Shown here: positions 1-5,894 of the stretch, piece by piece
How positions within the stretch are numbered: position 1 is the first letter of the stretch
Layout of the letters: each line of letters starts with the position of its first letter
Source: an uncultured Saprospiraceae bacterium
Lineage (GTDB): Bacteria > Bacteroidota > Bacteroidia > Chitinophagales > Saprospiraceae
DNA length: 7,774 nt
Assembly: GCA_937967535.1 (NCBI GenBank)
Contig: CALCMV010000330.1
Coordinates: 1-7,774, forward strand
Direction of reading: 5' to 3'
Translations under genes and position numbers: made by a program
The notes under the pieces: generated by a model
Seen by the model: only the letters and a program-made list of their open reading frames with translations
What the model was told of the DNA's origin: nothing
The model's database searches: none

Positions 1-68
1 TGATTTTGTGATTTTTGATTGTCAAAAGCAATTCAATCAAAAATCACTCAATCAAAAATCAAAAATGA
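1..68. repeat. Intergenic repeat with a 14-bp inverted repeat
   Basis: This stretch is built from the phrases TTTTTGATT and GATTGAGTGA and their complements. Positions 8-21 (GTGATTTTTGATTG) and 34-47 are a perfect 14-bp inverted repeat around a 12-nt loop, so a transcript in either direction could fold into an AT-rich hairpin. The right half continues as two further units to about 68. The same phrase occurs in the opposite orientation at 6591-6630, with 20 bp (33-52) exactly complementary to 6591-6610. It is probably a dispersed, non-coding low-complexity repeat. A short open frame running through it (19-240) has no recognisable protein features. Confidence 0.6.
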
Positions 69-293
69 TAAAGGAATAGTCGAGATAGTCTTAAAGTCCA
101 TTAGGCAAGCGCGAGAAAAATTAACCCTGATTAGCCCCGGTGTTTCATGCAAGTGCCTATGGACTGCGGACTATAAACGGTCAAACAATAAGCAAATCAT
201 CCGTCGATTACTGTTAAGTGTCTTTGTTTTTTTACAGTAAATATTTCGTGTGGATAGCGACTCCGACAGATGATTATAACTCCATTGAATAAG
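69..293. other. Gene-less stretch before a plus-strand terminator
   Basis: I see no supportable protein gene, tRNA, tmRNA, SRP RNA or RNase P RNA here. The stretch contains a 7-bp hairpin (TTACTGT at 208-214 with ACAGTAA at 234-240) and a degenerate ATGGACTGCGGACTATAAAC phrase near 160-180 that looks like another low-complexity filler. It ends in a strong intrinsic terminator on the plus strand. It is therefore either the 3' tail of a transcript starting outside the window or a small non-coding RNA. The sequence does not decide between these. Confidence 0.35.
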
Positions 294-322
294 AAAAAGA
301 GGGCAAAAGTGCCCTTTTTTTT
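294..322 (+). terminator. Intrinsic terminator, plus strand, possibly bidirectional
   Basis: GGGC (301-304) pairs with GCCC (311-314) around the loop AAAAGT. The stem extends through the A-rich 5' flank (294-300) pairing with the following T-tract. Eight T residues (315-322) follow on the plus strand. The complementary strand has a shorter, interrupted T-run, so weak activity in the other direction is possible. It would end a plus-strand transcript entering from the left edge. Confidence 0.8.
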
Positions 323-363
323 ATGTGGAGACAACTTTATAAAACCTAAAAAATACCAAATAA

Positions 364-395
364 AAAAGCCTTCATGTATTAGCATGAAGGCTTTT
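364..395 (-). terminator. lon: Intrinsic terminator, best placed for lon (bidirectional stem)
   Basis: AAAAGCCTTCATG (364-376) and CATGAAGGCTTTT (383-395) form a perfect 13-bp stem with a 6-nt loop. On the minus strand the stem is followed by six T residues; on the plus strand it ends in only four. It lies about 200 bp past the lon stop codon. With the terminator at 294-322 it makes a back-to-back pair that separates lon from whatever lies to the left. Confidence 0.8.
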
Positions 396-483
396 CTATG
401 AGTATAAGAAACGCGGCATAAATAACTTTACCATCTTGGATAGGTTATTTTTGTTACGTTCCTAAGGTGGCAAAGCCACTACC

Positions 484-589
484 ATAATGAGTAGATGAAT
501 AAATGATAAAATGAGTAAATGTTTTTACGCTTGAGTTTATTGATTCATTAAAACATTATCACATTTCAATTTATTCATTTACTCATTAT
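484..589. repeat. Long imperfect inverted repeat just past the lon stop
   Basis: Positions 484-504 and 569-589 are complementary over 21 bp with a single mismatch (core ATAATGAGTARATGAATAAA). Complementarity continues with gaps further inward (AAATGATAAAATG-like against the complement of CATTATCACATTT), giving arms of roughly 45 bp around a loop near 525-545. The right arm ends 11 bp from the last base of the lon stop codon, so the hairpin lies in the 3' UTR of lon. No T-tract follows the stem. It is therefore better read as a repeat or an mRNA 3'-end stabiliser than as a classical terminator. A GTGGC-AAA-GCCAC mini-hairpin sits just outside it at 467-479. Confidence 0.6.
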
Positions 590-600
590 CCCAAAAACAC

Positions 601-3015
601 TCAAAACTCCAAAGCCGCCTCCAAGACCTCACTCATCGTCTTCACATAGTGAAATTTCACTCCTTCTATATAATCGGCTTTAATCTCTTTCACGTCCTTT
701 TCATTCTCTTTGCACAAGACAATTTCTTTGATACCTGCACGATTGGCAGCCAAGATTTTTTCCTTGATGCCACCTACAGGCAGTACTTTTCCGCGTAGTG
801 TGATTTCTCCTGTCATCGCGAGGAAAGGCTTCACAGAACGCCCTGTAAATGCAGAAGTGAGCGCAGTCAACATCGTGATACCTGCCGATGGTCCGTCCTT
901 AGGAATCGCGCCTTCGGGTACGTGTACGTGGATGTCTTTTTCTTCAAAAATTTTGACATCCAAACCAAGCGATTCGCTATTGGCTTTAAGATAACTGAGT
1001 GCAGTCGTGGCAGACTCTTTCATCACATCACCAAGATTTCCGGTGAGCGTCAATTTACCCTTGCCCGAACTCAAACTTGCCTCTACGAAAAGAATGTCTC
1101 CCCCTACCGATGTCCATGCTAAACCTACCGTTACACCGGGAATATGTGGCTCGGTGTAGCGTTCATTATTATACTTGACAGGTCCGAGTAAGTCGTACAA
1201 GTCATCAGATTTGAGCGTGACGTTGTACTCTTCTTCCATTGCCACTTTTTTGGCAGTACCACGCATGATGCCTGCCATGCGGCGGTTCAACTCACGCACC
1301 CCCGACTCGCGTGTATATTGCTTGATGACTTGTGCAATCAAAGTCGGTTTGAGACGAATATCTTTAGCCTTCAGACCATGCTCTTCACGCTGTTTTGGGA
1401 TGAGGTGTTGCTTCGCAATTTCTACTTTTTCTTCTAAGGAATAACCACTCACATGAATGATTTCCATACGGTCAAGCAAGGCGGGTTGAATGGTTGAAAG
1501 CGAATTTGCCGTAGCAATAAAAAGTACTTTGGAGAGGTCGTATTCCAATTCGAGATAATTGTCGTAAAATGTTCCATTCTGCTCAGGGTCAAGCACTTCG
1601 AGGAGAGCAGATGATGGGTCGCCCCGAAAATCTTTGCCTACTTTATCTATTTCATCTAAAATAAAAACGGGATTAGAACTCTTCGATTTTTTGAGCGATT
1701 GCATGATGCGTCCGGGCATCGCGCCGATATAGGTTTTGCGATGTCCGCGAATCTCCGATTCATCGTGCAAACCACCGAGCGACATGCGAATATATTTTCG
1801 TTTGAGTGCCGTAGCCACCGATTTTCCAAGCGAAGTTTTACCAACTCCGGGAGGACCAACCAGACAAATAATCGGCGATTTCATATCATTTTTCAGCTTC
1901 AATACTGCCAAATGTTCAATGATACGCTCTTTGACTTTGTCCAATCCGAAATGGTCTTTATCCAATACTTTTTGGGCTTTTTTCAGGTCAAAATTATCTT
2001 TCGTAAATTGATTCCAGGGAAGGTCGAGTAGAAATTCCAAGTAATTGAGTGTCACCGAATACTCTGCCATTGCCGGATTGATTCGGCGAAGTTTTTTCAT
2101 TTCCTTATTGAAAACCTCAGCAACTTCTTTCGACCACTTCATCTTTTTGGCGCGTAGCTCCAATTCCTTCAAATCCTGCTCATTACCGCCTTCGCCAAGT
2201 TCTTCCTGAATCGTTTTGAGTTGTTGATTTAGGAAATAATCGCGTTGTTGTTTTTCGAGGTCGCCTCGTACTTTATTTTCGATTTGGTCGCGGAGTTCGA
2301 GCAATTGGAGTTCGCCATCCATTTGTTCCAAAATCATTTCGGCTTTTTTCGCCAAATCATTGATTTCAAGAATAGCTTGCTTCACCTCAATTTTTACCCC
2401 AAGATTGGAAGCAATAAAATTGAGCAGGAAAGTATTATTATCTATATTTCGTAGAATCACCGCCGCTTCGGAAGGAATATTGGGCGAGAGTTCGATGATT
2501 TGTTTTGCCAAATCGCGTATGGAAGCGGTAATTGCTTTGAACTCGCGTTCATCTTTGGGCGCAATGTCTTCCAGCGTTTCCACCTGACCAATCAAAAACG
2601 GGTCTGTTTGAGTGATATTTTTTAGTCCAAAACGCCCTTGTCCTTGCAAGATAGCCGTAATTGTACCATCGGGCATTTTGAGCAATTTCATGATACGCGC
2701 CAGCGTCCCTACTTGGAACAAATCGACCATTTTCGGGTCTTCGATTTTAGAACTGCGTTGAGAAATGACCCCTATCAGGCGGTCATCCTCGTAGGCTTCG
2801 TTGATGGCTTTGATAGATTTGTCGCGCCCCACCGTAATTGGTATTACGATACCGGGAAACAGCACCGTATTTTTGAGTGCAAGCAAGGGTAAATCATCAA
2901 AATTACCATTCAGTTCAATCTCTTCATCTTCATCCTCTCCAATGGAGAATAAAGGCATAAACTCAACTCCCTCATCGAAATTCTGGGGAAATAATATATC
3001 TTCAAACATACTCAT
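601..3015 (-). CDS. lon: ATP-dependent protease Lon (LonA type)
   Basis: Cytoplasmic ATP-dependent serine protease that degrades misfolded and selected regulatory proteins; LonA proteins work as hexamers. The usual order is visible in the 804-residue product: an acidic N-terminus (GEDEDEEIE near 26-34), a LonN substrate-binding domain (about 41-235), a helical, coiled-coil-prone linker, an AAA+ module with Walker A GPPGVGKT (387-394) and Walker B FILDEID (451-457), and the protease domain. The catalytic serine lies in PKDGPSAG (Ser710) and the lysine in GGIKEK (Lys751). Length is normal and no frameshift is seen. Start: the frame opens with TTG at 3063 and ATG at 3039. I prefer ATG at 3015 because GAGGA (3024-3028) lies 8 nt before it. 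The gene is monocistronic and transcribed away from its neighbour. No CIRCE-type heat-shock operator was seen. Confidence 0.97.
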   Translation of the reverse strand: MSMFEDILFPQNFDEGVEFMPLFSIGEDEDEEIELNGNFDDLPLLALKNTVLFPGIVIPITVGRDKSIKAINEAYEDDRLIGVISQRSSKIEDPKMVDLFQVGTLARIMKLLKMPDGTITAILQGQGRFGLKNITQTDPFLIGQVETLEDIAPKDEREFKAITASIRDLAKQIIELSPNIPSEAAVILRNIDNNTFLLNFIASNLGVKIEVKQAILEINDLAKKAEMILEQMDGELQLLELRDQIENKVRGDLEKQQRDYFLNQQLKTIQEELGEGGNEQDLKELELRAKKMKWSKEVAEVFNKEMKKLRRINPAMAEYSVTLNYLEFLLDLPWNQFTKDNFDLKKAQKVLDKDHFGLDKVKERIIEHLAVLKLKNDMKSPIICLVGPPGVGKTSLGKSVATALKRKYIRMSLGGLHDESEIRGHRKTYIGAMPGRIMQSLKKSKSSNPVFILDEIDKVGKDFRGDPSSALLEVLDPEQNGTFYDNYLELEYDLSKVLFIATANSLSTIQPALLDRMEIIHVSGYSLEEKVEIAKQHLIPKQREEHGLKAKDIRLKPTLIAQVIKQYTRESGVRELNRRMAGIMRGTAKKVAMEEEYNVTLKSDDLYDLLGPVKYNNERYTEPHIPGVTVGLAWTSVGGDILFVEASLSSGKGKLTLTGNLGDVMKESATTALSYLKANSESLGLDVKIFEEKDIHVHVPEGAIPKDGPSAGITMLTALTSAFTGRSVKPFLAMTGEITLRGKVLPVGGIKEKILAANRAGIKEIVLCKENEKDVKEIKADYIEGVKFHYVKTMSEVLEAALEF

Positions 3016-3531
3016 GTGTAGATTCCTCGTTGGTCTCATGGTTTGATTATTTCTATGGTTCAATTGTTGTGTAGTTTTATATTTTTTTTAAATGAATATA
3101 ACCAAAAAACAATGGAATCATATAACAATGACCATGCAACTATGAAAATTAGCTGTGCCATTCGTATTCAAGTACTATGCCACCGCATTAATCAGCGGAA
3201 AAGTGGTTTTTTTTCGGACAAAACAGCAGTTTCATCTTTAAAATAAGTCAAAAAGTCAGCGCATGTAAATTATTTGCATGGTTTTATTGCTAAATTGTTT
3301 GAATAATAATTAAAAAAAGGAAAGGATACAACGTGGCAATTTAACAGAAAAACAATACAGCAATAAAAAGATTCATATCAAATTAAAATCATCGCTAAAG
3401 TTAGGGGTTTGTTATCAACTTGTCAAGTCGAAAAGCGGATTATTCTTAGAATTGATAGATTTGTTAAAAATTGCCTGACATCTGCACAAATATGTTGCAA
3501 AAAGTGTAATTTTGAAACATGAGTTTATTCC
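3016..3531. other. Spacer between the divergent lon and epimerase-like genes
   Basis: This AT-rich stretch must carry the lon promoter (minus) and the promoter of the gene at 3656 (plus). I see no protein gene in it; an open frame at 3043-3246 has no recognisable features and starts inside lon's leader. Three local structures stand out. CATGTAAATTATTTGCATG (3262-3280) is a near-palindrome with 9-bp arms and one mismatch, and could be an operator. A C/G-rich double stem at 3180-3206 followed by eight T (3207-3214) resembles a plus-strand terminator. A TAnnTTTG element lies at 3507-3514. No clear TAnnTTTG motif was found upstream of lon on the minus strand. Confidence 0.4.
3507..3514 (+). promoter_or_regulatory. 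Candidate Bacteroidota -7 promoter element
   Basis: TAATTTTG matches the Bacteroidota -7 consensus TAnnTTTG. A start a few bases downstream (about 3520) would put the whole nested hairpin at 3532-3641 into the 5' UTR of the gene at 3656. There is no TTG at the expected -33 spacing; the nearest upstream TTG triplets are too far or too close. The call therefore rests on one element only. Confidence 0.25.
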
Positions 3532-3641
3532 CCTAATGATTGCTTTAGCTATCAAGTGTTTTTGTTTTTATTGCAATAAACTAAAAAACAATCACTTACA
3601 AATATATTTTTACTGCATTGGCAGCTAAAGCAATCATTAGG
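3532..3641. promoter_or_regulatory. 110-bp nested inverted repeat in the 5' leader, overlapping the SD
   Basis: The outer arms CCTAATGATTGCTTTAGCT (3532-3550) and its exact complement (3623-3641) form a perfect 19-bp stem. Inside it, AAGTGTTTTTGTTTTTA (3554-3570) pairs imperfectly with 3582-3597, closing a small loop around TTGCAATA. The right outer arm ends in AGG, the first half of the AGGAGG SD of the downstream gene. Folding of the leader RNA would thus occupy part of the ribosome binding site. The layout suggests translational control or an mRNA-protecting leader. An invertible DNA segment is an alternative reading. Confidence 0.55.
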
Positions 3642-3644
3642 AGG
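3639..3644 (+). promoter_or_regulatory. Strong Shine-Dalgarno sequence AGGAGG
   Basis: AGGAGG lies 11 nt before the ATG at 3656. It is the strongest SD in the window and unusual in a setting where the starts of DAHP synthase, kdsC and nadA have none. Its first three bases belong to the right arm of the leader hairpin, so it may be partly masked when the RNA folds. Confidence 0.7.
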
Positions 3645-3655
3645 ACAACACATCA

Positions 3656-4660
3656 ATGAAAATTTCTGCTTCCATATACGCCCGACCGAATACGCCGCTA
3701 CCTGCCATCATACGCGAGTTGGACGAACACGGTATTGACCTATATCATATTGATTGCAATGATGAGCTAAGTGTATTTGATGATATTCAGAAAATCCGAA
3801 AAATAAGCAGCAAACCAATTGACCTCCACATTATTTCCAAGCAACCCGAAGTGTATTTTTCTTTATTGGAAAAAACACCTGTCGAATACGTCACTTTTCA
3901 ATACGAAAATCTGACAAAACCACTTGAAGTTCCCACTAATATTCACGCGAAATTAGGACTCGCAATTACCTCTGATACCGACATTTCCGTTTTTGAAAGG
4001 TATAAAAATCGCTTTGATTTCATCTTAATGATGGCAACTACGCCGGGGCAAAGCGGCGGACGTTTCAACAAATCAAATTTTAAAAAAATACGTGCGTTTG
4101 CAAAGCATTTTCCCGAAAAAAAAATACATGTAGATGGCGGCGTAAATGCAGAAATTTCCTTTATCCTTCGCAATATGGGGGTATCGGCTGTGGTCTCGGG
4201 TTCGTACTTGTTTAAAGCAGATTATTTGGGGGCGGCAATGCTCGGTTTGAAGGGTGATAATTTCGATTCCGAATACCGCGTCCGTGATTTTATGCTGAGC
4301 AATGGCGAAGCTCCTATTTTGCAAGAAAATGATTTGGATTTTTTGAAAATTTTAAACGCGATTGAAACCTATAATGCAGGTTTTGTAATGATTCAAAACA
4401 ATGACCATCAATTAGTTGGTATCATCACCAATGCAGATATACGTCGCGCCCTCATCCGAAATATTGGCAATCTCAACGATATTCCCATTAATGAAATGAT
4501 GAATACGAGCCCATTTTCCATACAAGAAAATTACAGTGTCAATGAGATGTTAAAACATATCAAAGCACAACGTTTTCCCATTAATTACGCACCTGTGGTA
4601 GATGCAGAAAATCGGGTTAAAGGGGCAGTGACGTTTTTTAATCTCATTAAAGGAGAATGA
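3656..4660 (+). CDS. Ribulose-phosphate 3-epimerase-like TIM barrel fused to a CBS-domain pair
   Basis: The 334-residue product has two parts. Residues 1-200 resemble ribulose-5-phosphate 3-epimerase: SASIYA at the start, YHID (His31, Asp33), DLHII (His58), a TTPGQSGGRF phosphate loop in place of the usual NPGFGGQKF, and HVDGG (Asp160). By comparison with the family, all four metal ligands (His, Asp, His, Asp) are kept. The segment between the first and second histidine is several residues shorter than usual, and the active-site loop after HID has lost the usual MDGxF pattern. Residues 215-334 are a CBS pair (GIITNADIRRAL, then MMNTSPFSI and YAPVVDAENRVKGAV), a nucleotide-sensing module like that of E. 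coli KdsD. I infer a cytoplasmic sugar-phosphate epimerase or isomerase with adenylate-type control. The exact substrate is uncertain, so no symbol is given. It is followed by DAHP synthase and kdsC on the same strand. Confidence 0.8.
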   Translation: MKISASIYARPNTPLPAIIRELDEHGIDLYHIDCNDELSVFDDIQKIRKISSKPIDLHIISKQPEVYFSLLEKTPVEYVTFQYENLTKPLEVPTNIHAKLGLAITSDTDISVFERYKNRFDFILMMATTPGQSGGRFNKSNFKKIRAFAKHFPEKKIHVDGGVNAEISFILRNMGVSAVVSGSYLFKADYLGAAMLGLKGDNFDSEYRVRDFMLSNGEAPILQENDLDFLKILNAIETYNAGFVMIQNNDHQLVGIITNADIRRALIRNIGNLNDIPINEMMNTSPFSIQENYSVNEMLKHIKAQRFPINYAPVVDAENRVKGAVTFFNLIKGE

Positions 4661-4758
4661 ACCGTAGCGTAATGCCTCCGGCTTGCGCCGCGTACTACCT
4701 GCACAAGCGAGACGCATTATGCTACGGAAACGCAAGCCGGAGGCATTACGCTACGGTT
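4660..4758. repeat. GC-rich REP-like palindrome with three copies of one unit
   Basis: Positions 4660-4687 and 4731-4758 are perfectly complementary over 28 bp (arm begins AACCGTAGCGTAATGCCTCC). A third, diverged copy lies inside on the complementary strand at 4701-4727 and matches the left arm at 22 of 27 positions. The unit is clearly richer in G and C than the surrounding spacers. The left arm begins on the last base of the TGA stop codon of the upstream gene. The design is that of a repetitive extragenic palindrome or a small non-autonomous element. The open frame crossing it (from 4683) is an artefact of the GC-rich repeat. Confidence 0.75.
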
Positions 4759-4760
4759 TA

Positions 4761-4776
4761 TCAAATCGAAATTTGA
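4761..4776 (+). promoter_or_regulatory. Small hairpin directly before the DAHP synthase start
   Basis: TCAAAT (4761-4766) and ATTTGA (4771-4776) form a perfect 6-bp stem with a CGAA loop, ending 5 nt before the ATG at 4782. No SD is present in this spot. It may influence initiation, but a 6-bp AT-rich stem can also arise by chance. Confidence 0.3.
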
Positions 4777-4781
4777 ATCAC

Positions 4782-5780
4782 ATGATAATAAAATTAAAAG
4801 AAAATATCACCCCCGAATCAGCCGCCCAAATTGCCCAAAAAATCAAGGCAATTCACCTCACTGAAAATGGTACACAAACCCTCGTTACTTCTTCCAAAAT
4901 TAAAGAAATCAACGGAGAATTAGACGGTATAGTTGCCGAGACATTCACCTTTGAAAATGACCTCCAATTGGCGAGTGCAGCCTACCTTCCACACAAACGC
5001 AGCGTACATATTGGTGGTGTCGAAATTGCTGGAAATACCAATAATATGATAATGATTGCCGGACCATGTTCGGTAGAGTCAGAGGAGCAAATTGAAAGCT
5101 CTGCACAGTTGATGAAATCGCTGGGAATCAAGGCATTGCGAGGCGGATGTTTTAAGCCGCGTACCTCGCCGTATAGCTTTCAGGGCATGGGTTTGGAAGG
5201 CTTAAAATTGCTGGCAAAGATGCGCGAAAAATATGGTCTTGCCATCGTCACCGAAGTACGCGATGCCACGCATGTAGACGCGGTGCTTGACTACGCTGAT
5301 GTTGTCCAAGTGGGTGCAAAGGCGATGTACGACCATGGGATTTTGAGGGCTTGCGGTAAGGCGCGAAAACCCGTCTTATTGAAACGCGGTTTTGGGACTA
5401 CTTTGCAGGAATTTGTACAAGCGGCAGAGTTTATTTTATCAGGTGGAAATGAGCAAGTGATGCTCTGTGAACGCGGTATCCGTACCTTCGAAAATCAGAC
5501 CCGTTTTACCTTGGATTTGTGCGGTGTGGCATTTATGAAAGAGAAGACGAACCTGCCTGTCATTCTCGACCCCAGCCATGCGATGGGTTATGCCTATGGC
5601 GTGCCCGACCTCACCCGCGCATGTGTGGCGATGGGCATTGACGGCTTGCTTATCGAAGTGCATCCGAATCCAAAAATTGCAAAATCTGACGCTGCACAAC
5701 AACTAAATCACGAAGAGTTCCGTTTATTACACCAAAGCATCCAACCAATTGCAAAAGCAATAGGCAGGATTTTTGTGTAA
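4782..5780 (+). CDS. aroF: 3-deoxy-7-phosphoheptulonate (DAHP) synthase, type I-beta
   Basis: Condenses phosphoenolpyruvate with erythrose-4-phosphate to DAHP, the first step of the shikimate pathway to aromatic amino acids. The 332-residue product has a ferredoxin-like regulatory domain (about 1-75), as in Thermotoga maritima DAHPS, followed by the catalytic barrel. Visible signatures are AGPCSVE (Cys96), LRGGCFKPRTSPYSFQG (119-135), KPVLLKRGF (196-204), CERGIRTFE (229-237), DPSHA (His266), EVHPNP (Glu292) and a downstream Asp303. Cys, His, Glu and Asp are the expected metal ligands. KPRTSPYSFQG and the N-terminal domain separate it from KDO-8-phosphate synthase. ATG at 4782 is chosen because the frame upstream runs through the GC-rich repeat. 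It has no SD. There is no fused chorismate mutase. The N-terminal domain suggests feedback control by an aromatic amino acid, but the effector cannot be read from sequence. Confidence 0.95.
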   Translation: MIIKLKENITPESAAQIAQKIKAIHLTENGTQTLVTSSKIKEINGELDGIVAETFTFENDLQLASAAYLPHKRSVHIGGVEIAGNTNNMIMIAGPCSVESEEQIESSAQLMKSLGIKALRGGCFKPRTSPYSFQGMGLEGLKLLAKMREKYGLAIVTEVRDATHVDAVLDYADVVQVGAKAMYDHGILRACGKARKPVLLKRGFGTTLQEFVQAAEFILSGGNEQVMLCERGIRTFENQTRFTLDLCGVAFMKEKTNLPVILDPSHAMGYAYGVPDLTRACVAMGIDGLLIEVHPNPKIAKSDAAQQLNHEEFRLLHQSIQPIAKAIGRIFV

Positions 5781-5800
5781 TAAATCCTACGTAGCTAGGT

Positions 5801-5846
5801 CAAATTCCAACAAATTTATCCTCTGGAATTTGGTACTTGGAATTTT
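5801..5846. repeat. TTTGGAATTT-phrase repeat with a 9-bp inverted repeat after the DAHP synthase gene
   Basis: CAAATTCCA (5801-5809) and TGGAATTTG (5824-5832) are perfectly complementary around a 14-nt loop. The TTGGAATTT phrase then recurs as a direct copy at 5837-5846. The hairpin starts 20 bp past the stop codon and lacks a T-tract, so it is not a classical terminator. It is another low-complexity repeat family, distinct from those at 1-68, 484-589 and 4660-4758. Confidence 0.45.
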
Positions 5847-5894
5847 AAAACCACAGTGAGTTTTTGGAAACGTCCCGACATACATCATCATCTT

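Noticed and set aside
19..240. 73-residue open frame at the left edge
   Set aside because: It begins inside a low-complexity repeat, has no recognisable motif or ribosome binding site, and crosses a hairpin and filler phrases.
69..293. tRNA, tmRNA, SRP RNA or RNase P RNA before the terminator
   Set aside because: No T-loop GTTCGAATC-like sequence, no CCA end and none of the conserved core sequences of those RNAs could be found.
3043..3246. 67-residue open frame in the lon upstream spacer
   Set aside because: It overlaps lon's leader on the other strand, has no SD or family similarity, and fits chance in an AT-rich spacer.
4683..4781. N-terminal extension of DAHP synthase to an ATG at 4683
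   Set aside because: The added 33 residues are translated from the GC-rich palindrome and include the repeat-derived RKPEALRYG. The family N-terminus aligns with the protein starting at 4782.
4782..5780. KDO-8-phosphate synthase (KdsA) as an alternative, suggested by the adjacent kdsC
   Set aside because: The ferredoxin-like N-terminal domain, KPRTSPYSFQG and CERGIRTFE are DAHP synthase I-beta signatures; KdsA lacks the extra domain and these motifs.
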